Shown piece by piece: positions 42,911 to 50,433 of a stretch of DNA of 64,000 bases (position 1 is its first letter; every line of letters begins with the position of its first letter). Source of the DNA: Novosphingobium sp. SG919 (GTDB taxonomy: Bacteria; Pseudomonadota; Alphaproteobacteria; Sphingomonadales; Sphingomonadaceae). A program made the position numbers and the translations under genes. The notes below the pieces were generated by a model. That model saw only the letters and a list, made by a program, of their open reading frames with translations. It was not told the DNA's origin and did no database searches. The stretch spans positions 1,674,001 to 1,738,000 of the forward strand of contig NZ_JABCNG010000001.1 of the NCBI RefSeq assembly GCF_012932495.1. Direction: 5' to 3'.

Positions 42911-44044
42911 ATGATGTTTGATATGAAGGGCCTGCTCCGCGCCGCCACCGCCTTGGCTTTGTTGGCAGGGGTTGCCGGCACCATGGCCCAAGCTGCGCCG
43001 ACGCCTTCGGTGCCCCCCGCTGTCTCGGCCGCACTGCGCTGCGCACCCGGTGGGTCTTGCGCTGCCAAGATTCCGGTCAAGGTCGTGATCGTGACCATGT
43101 TCGAGGTTGGCCAGGACACCGGCGACGCGCCGGGCGAATTCCAGTTCTGGCGCGAGCGGCGCAAGCTCGACGTGCGTATTCCGTTTCCACAATCGCACCA
43201 CGATCTCTATTACAACCCGCAGAGCCAGATCCTGGGCATGGTAACCGGCATGGGCTCGATCCGCTCGGCGACCGCCACGCTGGCCCTCGGGCTCGACCAG
43301 CGGTTCGATCTTTCCCACGCCTATTGGCTGGTGGCGGGCATCGCCGGGGTCGATCCACACCAGGCCACGATCGGTTCCGCCGTCTGGGCGCATTACCTCG
43401 TCGATGGCGACCTAGCGCACGAGATCGACGCCCGCGAAATTCCCGCCGACTGGAAAAGCGGCTACTTTGCGCTGCATTCCAATGGACCTGGTGACAAGCG
43501 TCCGCAGCAGGCGGACGAGGGCGAGATGTTTGCGCTTAATCCCAAGCTGGCGGATTGGGCCTATGGCCTGACCAAGGACATCAAGCTGGCCGACAGCGCC
43601 GAACTGGCATCGGCCCGCGCGCCTTATGCCGGCATGCCGCCCGCGCAATCGCCACCCAAGGTCATGACCGGCGACAACCTGGCGGCCATGACGTTCTGGC
43701 ACGGCGCCAAGATGACCGACTGGGCGCACGATTGGGTAGACTTCTGGACCGCAGGCAAGGGCGTGTTCGTTACCTCTGCGATGGAGGAAACCGGCACGTT
43801 CCAATCGATCGACTATCTCGCGCGCATCGGCCGGGCCGATCGCAACCGGGTGATGGTGCTGCGTGGGGCATCCAATTTCACGATGCCGCCACCCGGTGAA
43901 GCGCCGGCGGAATACCTGCTCAAGGAAAACCAGAACTATTCGGGCATGCGCGCCTCGCTCGAAGCGCTTTACACGGTGGGCTCCAAGGTCGTCGACACGC
44001 TGCTGGCCGATTGGCCGCGCTATACCAAGGCGCCGCCGCAATGA
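42911..44044 (+). CDS. Second NUP-family periplasmic protein
   Basis: A 377-residue paralogue of the NUP protein at 37497, with a clear signal peptide (LLRAATALALLAGVAGTMAQA). Shared landmarks are EVGQDTGDAPGEFQFW, the glycine-rich AYWLVAGIAGVDPHQATIGSAVWA and the late VMVLRGASNFTMPPPGE. The catalytic-type glutamate segment reads TSAMEETGTFQ instead of TNMESQ. Periplasmic nucleoside cleavage or binding is inferred; it may differ in substrate from its paralogue. The ATG at 42911 (or 42914) follows GGATAAAG. The 3' end overlaps the deaminase gene by four bases. Confidence 0.75.
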   Translation: MMFDMKGLLRAATALALLAGVAGTMAQAAPTPSVPPAVSAALRCAPGGSCAAKIPVKVVIVTMFEVGQDTGDAPGEFQFWRERRKLDVRIPFPQSHHDLYYNPQSQILGMVTGMGSIRSATATLALGLDQRFDLSHAYWLVAGIAGVDPHQATIGSAVWAHYLVDGDLAHEIDAREIPADWKSGYFALHSNGPGDKRPQQADEGEMFALNPKLADWAYGLTKDIKLADSAELASARAPYAGMPPAQSPPKVMTGDNLAAMTFWHGAKMTDWAHDWVDFWTAGKGVFVTSAMEETGTFQSIDYLARIGRADRNRVMVLRGASNFTMPPPGEAPAEYLLKENQNYSGMRASLEALYTVGSKVVDTLLADWPRYTKAPPQ

Positions 44045-45393
44045 GCAGTCTGGCCGTCATCCATGCCGATATCGTGGCCACGATGGATGATGCGGCAACG
44101 GAAATCGCCGATGGCGGCGTGGTGTGGCGCGATGGCGCGATCGTGGCAGTGGGTAGCACGGCCGATCTGGCCCCGCTGCTCGATGGCATCGAAACCATCG
44201 ATGCGCGGGGCTGCGTGGTGACGCCCGGCCTCGTCAACACCCACCACCACCTCTATCAGTCACTCACCCGCGCGGTGCCGGGTTGCCAGGACGCCTCGCT
44301 GTTCGGTTGGCTCAAGACGCTGTATCCGATCTGGGCGCGCTATACCCCCGACGACGTGTTTGCAGCGACACAACTGGGGCTGGCCGAACTGGCGCTGTCG
44401 GGCTGCACGCTGTCTTCGGACCACCTCTATCTCTTTCCCAATGGTGTGCGCCTGGAAGACACCATTGCCGCCGCGCAAGGCGTCGGCATCCGCTTCCAGC
44501 CCACGCGCGGCGCGATGAGCGTGGGCGAAAGCCTGGGCGGCCTTCCGCCAGACAGCCTGGTGGAAGCCGAACCGGCGATCCTGGACGACATGGTGCGCGT
44601 GATCGATGCGTTCCATGATCCCGCCGATGGCGCGATGGTCCGCGTGGGCGTGGCGCCATGCTCGCCGTTCTCGGTCAGCCGCGAACTGATGCGCGATGCC
44701 GCGATCCTGGCGCGTGACAAGGGTGTGATGATGCACACCCACCTGGCCGAAGACGCCGACGACGTGCGCTACAGCCTGGAGAAATTCGGCTGCCGGCCGG
44801 GGGACTATGCTGAAAGCCTGGGTTGGACCGGGCCAGACGTGTGGCACGCCCACTGCGTGCAGCTCGACGCGGCCGAAATTGCCCTGTTTGCCCGCACCCG
44901 CACGGGCGTGGCCCATTGCCCGTGCTCCAACTGCCGTCTTGGCTCGGGCATCGCACCGGTGCGCGCCATGCTGGATGCAGGGGTGCCGCTTGGCCTCGGC
45001 GTCGATGGCTCCGCTTCCAGCGACCGCGGGAACCTCTTGGCCGAAGCGCGCCAGGCCATGCTGCTCCAGCGCGTGAACGGCGGGGCAGGCGCGCTATCCG
45101 CGCGGGAAGCCTTGCGCATGGCGACGCGTGGCGGCGCCCAGATCCTGGGCCGGCATGATTGCGGGCAACTGGCCGCGGGCAAGCGCGCCGACCTGGCGAT
45201 CTGGCCGGTGGACGAGATCGCCTCGAGCGGCAGTTGGGACAAACTCGCTGCGCTGGTCCTCGCGCCACCATCGGGGCCGCGCGACGTGTTCGTCGAAGGC
45301 CGCGCGGTGGTGCGTGATGGAGAACTGGCGCGGGTTTCGCGCCAAAGCGTGGTGGCCGGCGCGCAGGCCGCGCTCGCTCGGTTGATGGCATAG
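44041..45393 (+). CDS. 8-Oxoguanine deaminase (ATZ/TRZ-like amidohydrolase)
   Basis: Zinc deaminase of 450 residues. VVTPGLVNTHHHLYQSLTRAVPGCQDASLFGWL is the pattern I associate with 8-oxoguanine deaminases, followed by SGCTLSSDHLYLFP, MMHTHLAEDADDV, WHAHCVQLDAAEI and LGVDGSASSDRGNL. It would convert 8-oxoguanine directly to urate, entering the pathway after XdhABC. The ATG at 44041 overlaps the NUP stop. Other members act on isocytosine or s-triazines; the purine context favours 8-oxoguanine. Confidence 0.82.
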   Translation: MSSLAVIHADIVATMDDAATEIADGGVVWRDGAIVAVGSTADLAPLLDGIETIDARGCVVTPGLVNTHHHLYQSLTRAVPGCQDASLFGWLKTLYPIWARYTPDDVFAATQLGLAELALSGCTLSSDHLYLFPNGVRLEDTIAAAQGVGIRFQPTRGAMSVGESLGGLPPDSLVEAEPAILDDMVRVIDAFHDPADGAMVRVGVAPCSPFSVSRELMRDAAILARDKGVMMHTHLAEDADDVRYSLEKFGCRPGDYAESLGWTGPDVWHAHCVQLDAAEIALFARTRTGVAHCPCSNCRLGSGIAPVRAMLDAGVPLGLGVDGSASSDRGNLLAEARQAMLLQRVNGGAGALSAREALRMATRGGAQILGRHDCGQLAAGKRADLAIWPVDEIASSGSWDKLAALVLAPPSGPRDVFVEGRAVVRDGELARVSRQSVVAGAQAALARLMA

Positions 45394-45417
45394 GCACAGG
45401 AAACGAAGGCAGCAGCG

Positions 45418-46797
45418 ATGGCATCAGCAGCATTACCCGAAGCGGCACCGGCCGATGCCGCCACCGGCGACGGTCTCACGCCCGAGCAGCGCCGCGATCC
45501 TGCCTATGTGCCGCCGCTGCCGATGGCCGTGGCGCTGGGCGTGCAGCATGTGCTGGCCATGTTCGTTTCCAACATCACCCCGCCGATCATCGTGGCGGGG
45601 GCGGCCGGCTTCGGCTTTGGTTCGGCCGATCCGTCGGCACTGATCTACATGATCCAGGCCGCCATGCTGTTTGCTGGCGTGGCCACGCTGTTGCAGACCG
45701 TGGGCCTGGGGCCGATCGGCGCGCGCCTGCCGCTGGTGCAGGGCACCAGTTTCGCGTTCATTTCGGTGATGATCCCGATCGTTGCCGGCAAGGGCGTAGA
45801 GGGCATGGCGGCGCTGACGACGGCGGCGTTCCTGGCCGGGATGCTTCATGCCGGGCTCAGCCGCCTGGTCGGCCCGATTCGCTTTGCCCTGCCGCCGCTG
45901 GTCACCGGCCTTGTCGTGCTGATGATCGGCCTGTCGCTGGTGCGCGTCGGCGTGGAATATGCCGCTGGCGGCGTCACTTTACGCGGGCAGCCGGCCTATG
46001 GCGCGCCGGCCAGCTGGTTCCTGGCCGGGGTGGTGGTCTTCGTGACTCTGGGCCTCAAGTTCTTTGGCAAGGGCGTGCTGTCCACTGCGGCGGTGCTGCT
46101 CGGCCTGCTCGCCGGCTATGGCGTGGCCCTGATCATGGGGCGGGTGGATTTCGCGCCGGTGGCCCAGGCGCACTGGGCCATGCTGCCGCGCTTCCTCGCG
46201 TTTGGCTGGGAACTGTCCCCATCGGCGATCCTCGGCTTCTGCCTGATCGGCTTCGTCTCCTCGATCGAATCGATCGGCGATGTCGAGGCGATCTGCGAAA
46301 ACGGGGCGGGGCGCCGGGCGACGGACCGCGAAGTGATGGGCGCGGTGGCTGCCGATGGCGTGGGCACCGCGCTCTCGGCCCTGTTCGGCGCCATGCCCAA
46401 CACCACCTTCAGCCAGAACGTGGGCCTGATCGCCATGTCGGGCCTGATGAGCCGCTTCGTCGTCACGCTGGGCGCCGTGTTCCTGATCGTCTGTGGCCTC
46501 TTGCCCAAGATCGGCGCGGTGATCACCACCGTCCCGATCGAAGTGCTGGGCGGCGGGGTGATCGTGATGTTCGGCATGGTCGCATCCTCGGCGCTCGCCA
46601 TGCTCTCGGGCGTATCCTGGAACCAGCGCAACATGCTGGTGGCCGGCACCGCGCTGTCCGTTTCGCTCGGACTTCAGCTGGAGCCGGAGGCGCTGGGCCA
46701 TTTGCCCGAAACCGCGCGCATCCTGCTGTCTTCGGGTGTGTTGCCGGCGGCGGTAATTTCGGTCGTGCTCAATCTGGTGCTGCCAAAAGAGATCTGA
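45418..46797 (+). CDS. NCS2/NAT-family urate/xanthine permease
   Basis: Inner-membrane nucleobase-cation symporter of 459 residues with many helices. The NAT signature is visible around GFVSSIESIGDVEAICENGAG and MPNTTFSQNVGLIAMSG, and QHVLAMFVSNITPP lies at the start. In characterised NATs the Gln/Glu of these motifs set xanthine, urate or uracil specificity; with SSIESIGD and TTFSQNVG a xanthine/urate substrate is likely. It lies 24 bases after the deaminase gene and precedes regulatory element C. Confidence 0.88.
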   Translation: MASAALPEAAPADAATGDGLTPEQRRDPAYVPPLPMAVALGVQHVLAMFVSNITPPIIVAGAAGFGFGSADPSALIYMIQAAMLFAGVATLLQTVGLGPIGARLPLVQGTSFAFISVMIPIVAGKGVEGMAALTTAAFLAGMLHAGLSRLVGPIRFALPPLVTGLVVLMIGLSLVRVGVEYAAGGVTLRGQPAYGAPASWFLAGVVVFVTLGLKFFGKGVLSTAAVLLGLLAGYGVALIMGRVDFAPVAQAHWAMLPRFLAFGWELSPSAILGFCLIGFVSSIESIGDVEAICENGAGRRATDREVMGAVAADGVGTALSALFGAMPNTTFSQNVGLIAMSGLMSRFVVTLGAVFLIVCGLLPKIGAVITTVPIEVLGGGVIVMFGMVASSALAMLSGVSWNQRNMLVAGTALSVSLGLQLEPEALGHLPETARILLSSGVLPAAVISVVLNLVLPKEI

Positions 46798-46805
46798 CTG
46801 CGCGG

Positions 46806-46844
46806 ATTTTTGCAACGCTGCGTCAGAATCAATGCGTTTGATCG
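46806..46844 (+). promoter_or_regulatory. Purine-island regulatory element, copy C (Rieske oxygenase promoter)
   Basis: The third copy of the 39-bp element has the clearest dyad: GCAACGC (46812-46818) and GCGTTTG (46834-46840). TTTGAT (46837-46842) serves as -35 and CATCAT (46861-46866) as -10 with an 18-base spacing, the same geometry as copy A. This places the transcription start near 46873 and supports the downstream ATG at 46901. Confidence 0.68.
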
Positions 46845-46900
46845 AACGCGCGCTCGACAGCATCATGGCTGCATCGCATGGAATCAACGAGGTATCGCCC

Positions 46901-47947
46901 ATGGCCACCGCCCTGATCGCGCCAGATGAACCGGCCCTGCCGCACGGCTGCACTTTCGCACCAAAGGACTGGGCGATCCTGGCGCAGCACTGGTACCCCG
47001 TCGCCCTGGCGCGCGAAGTGGGCGAGGCGCCGCTCAAGGCCAAGCTGCTGGACCAGCCGCTCCTGCTCTATCGCGCGCAAGGCGGGATCGTCATCGCGCC
47101 CGATCGTTGCCCGCATCGCGGCGTGCCGTTGAGCATGGGGCGTGCCAATGGGCAGGGCGTGGAATGTCCGTATCACGGGCTGACGTTCGGCGCCGCTGGC
47201 CGCTGCGTGCACATTCCTGCCCAGCCGCATCGTTCGATCCCGGCGCAATTCCACCTTGCCACCTATCCTGCGGTTGAACGCTATGGCTTGGTGTGGACCT
47301 GCCTCGATCCCGCCGCAGGGGAGCCCGGCCCAGACGCGATCATCGCCGTGCCGCATTGGGACGAGCCTGGCTTCCAGCAGATCGTCTGCCCATGGATCGA
47401 CATTCATGGCTCTGCCGGGCGGCAGATGGAAGGCTTCCTCGACGTTGCCCATTTCGCCTTCATCCACACCGAAAGCTTTGCCGATCCCGACAATGCCCAG
47501 GTGCCGGACTATCGCCCCCGGCGCACGCTCCAGGGGTTCGAGGCAGAATATTGGAGCAACGTCGCCAACTATCCCAAGGGGGTGGACAAGGCGCCTGCCG
47601 GCTTCCGCTGGCTGCGCCATTTCCGCTGCCACGCGCCGTTCACTGCCACGCTGGAAGTGCATTTCCCCGGCAGCGACCGCCTCGTCATCCTCAACGCCGC
47701 CTCGCCGATGTCGGCCACGCAGACGCGTCTGTTCGTGCCGATCGCACGCAATTTCGACACCGACCAACCGGTGCAAGGCGTCTATGATTTCAACCGCCAG
47801 GTGTTCGAGGAAGACAAGGCCATGGTCGAAGCGCAATGGCCCGCGCGCCTACCGCTCGAACCTACCGCCGAAGCGCACCTGGCCGCCGACATGAGCTCGA
47901 TGTTCTACCGCCGCGCGCTGCGCGACATGGGGCTGAGCGGGGGGTAA
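46901..47947 (+). CDS. Rieske non-haem iron oxygenase, NdmA-like (purine N-demethylase candidate)
   Basis: Oxygenase of 348 residues. Rieske cluster ligands are C70, H72, C89 and H92 (CPHRG ... CPYHG); mononuclear iron ligands are D181, H184 and H189 (DVAHFAFIH). The overall length, AKLLDQPLLLYR, ERYGLVW and the C-terminal FEEDKAMVEAQWP resemble, from memory, caffeine N-demethylases NdmA/NdmB. The reductase partner is not in the window. The ATG at 46901 follows ACGAGG by 8 bases; an ATG at 46865 would precede the predicted transcription start. Other aromatic substrates remain possible. Confidence 0.78.
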   Translation: MATALIAPDEPALPHGCTFAPKDWAILAQHWYPVALAREVGEAPLKAKLLDQPLLLYRAQGGIVIAPDRCPHRGVPLSMGRANGQGVECPYHGLTFGAAGRCVHIPAQPHRSIPAQFHLATYPAVERYGLVWTCLDPAAGEPGPDAIIAVPHWDEPGFQQIVCPWIDIHGSAGRQMEGFLDVAHFAFIHTESFADPDNAQVPDYRPRRTLQGFEAEYWSNVANYPKGVDKAPAGFRWLRHFRCHAPFTATLEVHFPGSDRLVILNAASPMSATQTRLFVPIARNFDTDQPVQGVYDFNRQVFEEDKAMVEAQWPARLPLEPTAEAHLAADMSSMFYRRALRDMGLSGG

Positions 47948-48035
47948 TGGCGGAAGGGGTGGGATTCGAACCCACGGATGCTTGCACATCGGCGGTTTTC
48001 AAGACCGCTGCAATCGACCACTCTGCCACCCTTCC
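47948..48035 (-). tRNA. tRNA-Ser (anticodon TGA)
   Basis: Read on the minus strand, the acceptor stem GGAAGGG pairs with CCCTTCC, followed by a G discriminator and encoded CCA. The anticodon loop CTTGAAA gives TGA. The T arm carries GTTCGAATCC, and a long variable arm is present, as in serine tRNAs. It lies convergent to the Rieske gene stop. Confidence 0.96.
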
Positions 48036-48194
48036 TGGCGCGCCGCCGATAGCGGTTGTCACGCGATGCGCAAAGAGGTTTTGCACGGGCCATCCACGCA
48101 AAATGCGCCGGCGGGCCGATTTTCGGCGGCCTTGGGGCATCACCCCGGCGCGCGGGTGTTCCATTGTCGGGCAAGGCATGCAAGACAGCCTGCA

Positions 48195-49307
48195 ATGATG
48201 GCCCAATCGATCCCTTTCGTTTCAAGCGTTAACCTTTCTCGTGCCGCACCGTGGCGCGCGGCCACCCGCAAGGCCTGGCGGCGCCTGGCCATGGGTGCGG
48301 CCCTGGTGCTGGCGGCGTTGGGTGGCCCAGCCGTGGCGCAAGACAGAGAGGAAGCCGGTTTCCAGGGGTATCTGCAACTGCTGGCGGCCAAGGCGCGCGG
48401 GGCCGGCGTGCGTGAACAGACCATCGGCAGCGTCCTGCCGGGGCTGACGTTCAACCCACGCGTGATTGCGTTCGATCGCAGCCAGCCCGGCGGCGGACCG
48501 TCCACCGGCGGAATCCCCTCGTTCGAGCCCTATCGCCGCCGCCATGTCGATGCCGGGCGCATTGCCAAGGGGCAGCGCATCTATGCCGAATCGGGCCAGC
48601 AGATTGCCGCAATCACCCGCCGTTACGGCGTGCCCGGGCCGGTGATCCTGGCGATCTGGGGCCATGAAAGCAATTTCGGCAGCTATACGGGCGATTTCGA
48701 TCTGCCGCGCTCGCTGGCCTCGCTGGCCTATGAAGGGCGTCGGCGCGATCTGTTTGCCGATGAATTCATCGCCGTGCTCAAGATGATCGATCGCGGCGTG
48801 CCCCGGCAGAAACTGGTGGGCAGCTGGGCCGGCGCCTTTGGCAATCCGCAGTTCCTGCCCAGTGTCTATCTGCGCGTGGCGCAGGATGCCGATGGCGATG
48901 GGCTGGCCGATATCTGGTCCAGCCGGGCCGATACGTTGGCCTCGATCGCCAACTATTTCCGCGATGCCGGGTGGCGGCCGGGCGAGCCCTGGGGATTTGC
49001 CGTCACCGCGCCGGCCGGGCTTGACCGCGCGAGCCTGGGCACCACGTTGGCCAGCCCGCGTTGCCCGCAGGTCTTTGCCCGGCACAGCCGGTGGCGGACC
49101 GTGCGCGAATGGCGCGCGCTGGGCATGATGCCTCAGGCGGGATATTGGCCCGCCGGAGACGATACGCTGGCGACGTTTTTCGAGCCGGACGGGCCAGGGC
49201 GGACTGCCTATTTGCTAACCGGAAATTATCGGGTCATCCTCGATTACAACTGCTCGAACTTCTACGCCCTTTCCGTGGGATTGCTCGCCGATGAAATCAG
49301 CCGCTAG
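48195..49307 (+). CDS. mltB: Lytic murein transglycosylase, MltB family
   Basis: A 370-residue periplasmic peptidoglycan lyase. An N-terminal signal region ends near ALGGPAVAQ. The catalytic glutamate lies in AIWGHESNFGSYTGDFDLPRSLASLAYEGRR, followed by VGSWAGAFGNPQFLPSVYL and the DADGDGLADIW loop typical of MltB. There is no lipobox, so it is soluble. The ATG at 48195 (or 48198) was chosen; an internal ATG at 48291 would leave a shorter signal. Its last 17 bases overlap the rlpA-like gene, implying joint expression. Confidence 0.9.
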   Translation: MMAQSIPFVSSVNLSRAAPWRAATRKAWRRLAMGAALVLAALGGPAVAQDREEAGFQGYLQLLAAKARGAGVREQTIGSVLPGLTFNPRVIAFDRSQPGGGPSTGGIPSFEPYRRRHVDAGRIAKGQRIYAESGQQIAAITRRYGVPGPVILAIWGHESNFGSYTGDFDLPRSLASLAYEGRRRDLFADEFIAVLKMIDRGVPRQKLVGSWAGAFGNPQFLPSVYLRVAQDADGDGLADIWSSRADTLASIANYFRDAGWRPGEPWGFAVTAPAGLDRASLGTTLASPRCPQVFARHSRWRTVREWRALGMMPQAGYWPAGDDTLATFFEPDGPGRTAYLLTGNYRVILDYNCSNFYALSVGLLADEISR

Positions 49308-50391
49308 CCGCCCGGCCTTGTTTAGGGCCGCCCTGATCGCCGCTGCCTGTGCCACGCCGTTGCTGGCTTTTGGCGGCCTGGTTCACACTGCTGCGGCCCA
49401 GCCGCTCTCTGGACCGGCGGCGGATTATCCGATGGTGCTGGGCGCGCCTTTCGCCGTGGACGGCGTGACCTATACGCCCGCCGACACGCTCAATTATGAT
49501 GCCGTCGGCTATGCCGTGCCCGATAGCGCGGGCGAGGGTGGGATCAGCGGGTCGCACCGCACGCTGCCTTTGCCCTGTTATGTGGAAGTAACCGCGCTTG
49601 ACAGCGGGCGCACGATCCTGGTGCGTCTGGAACGGCGCGGGCCGATGCAGGGCGATGGACTGGTGGCCTTGTCGCCCGGCGCCCTCGCGCAGCTTGGCCT
49701 CACCGGCGCGCATGCGCCCGTGCGCGTGCGGCGGGTGAACCCACCCGAAGTGGAGCGTGCGCTGCTCCGCACCGGGCAGCATGCCCCGCAGCGCATGGAT
49801 ACGCCGCCAGGCCTGCTCACCGCGCTCAAGCGCAAGCTGGGCATCCTGCCACCGGCAGACCCGCGGCCGGAAGTGCTGGCCGCCGCTTTGGCAGGCACGG
49901 CGCCGACGGCGCAACCGCCCGTGCCCACGGCGCCGCGGCCGGTGGGCCCGGCCAGCGCGCCACAGGCCCGTCCGGTTACTACCCGCAACACCACGCCGAT
50001 GCCGGCACCCCGCCCGCCATTGCCGAGCCCGGTGGCAAGCCCGCCCAAGGTGGCTGCGTCGCCAAAGCCGGCTGCTTCAGCGCCGGTTCCGCCCAAGCCA
50101 GCCGTCGCCAAACCCGCTCCGGCGGCAAAGCCCGAGCCCAAGCCGGCGCCGAAACCGGAAGCCAAGCCCGCCGCCGCCGGCGCGGGTGGGGGCTATGCCG
50201 TTCAGGTCGGTGCCTTTTCCACCCGTGCCAATGCTGAAAAGGCCGCGCGTGAAGTGGGCGGCACCGTCTTGCCCGCCGGCAAGTTCTTCCGGGTCCGTAT
50301 CGGTGCGGCTTCGCAAGACCAGGCCAAGGCGGCACTGGGCAAGGCGAAGCGGGCGGGCTATGCGGATGCGCAGATCCAGCGCGCGCCATAG
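49291..50391 (+). CDS. RlpA-like SPOR protein with degenerate catalytic site
   Basis: A 366-residue exported protein: signal peptide, an RlpA-type double-psi barrel (about 60-150), a long Pro/Ala/Lys-rich linker (about 210-290) and a C-terminal SPOR domain (GGYAVQVGAFSTRANAEKAA) that binds denuded septal glycan. H89 (SGSHRTLPL) is kept, but the Asp of the family motif NDRGP is R115 (LERRGP), and the later acidic residue is replaced in LVALSPGA. Lytic activity is therefore doubtful. It overlaps mltB and precedes dac. Confidence 0.85.
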   Translation: MKSAASRPALFRAALIAAACATPLLAFGGLVHTAAAQPLSGPAADYPMVLGAPFAVDGVTYTPADTLNYDAVGYAVPDSAGEGGISGSHRTLPLPCYVEVTALDSGRTILVRLERRGPMQGDGLVALSPGALAQLGLTGAHAPVRVRRVNPPEVERALLRTGQHAPQRMDTPPGLLTALKRKLGILPPADPRPEVLAAALAGTAPTAQPPVPTAPRPVGPASAPQARPVTTRNTTPMPAPRPPLPSPVASPPKVAASPKPAASAPVPPKPAVAKPAPAAKPEPKPAPKPEAKPAAAGAGGGYAVQVGAFSTRANAEKAAREVGGTVLPAGKFFRVRIGAASQDQAKAALGKAKRAGYADAQIQRAP

Positions 50392-50433
50392 GCTGCCTGG
50401 CTTTCTGGCCCATTCGTAAACTCGGGGTTTTGC

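Noticed and set aside
46865..46900. Earlier ATG for the Rieske oxygenase at 46865
   Set aside because: It lies at the predicted -10 box and has no ribosome site, while 46901 has ACGAGG 8 bases upstream.
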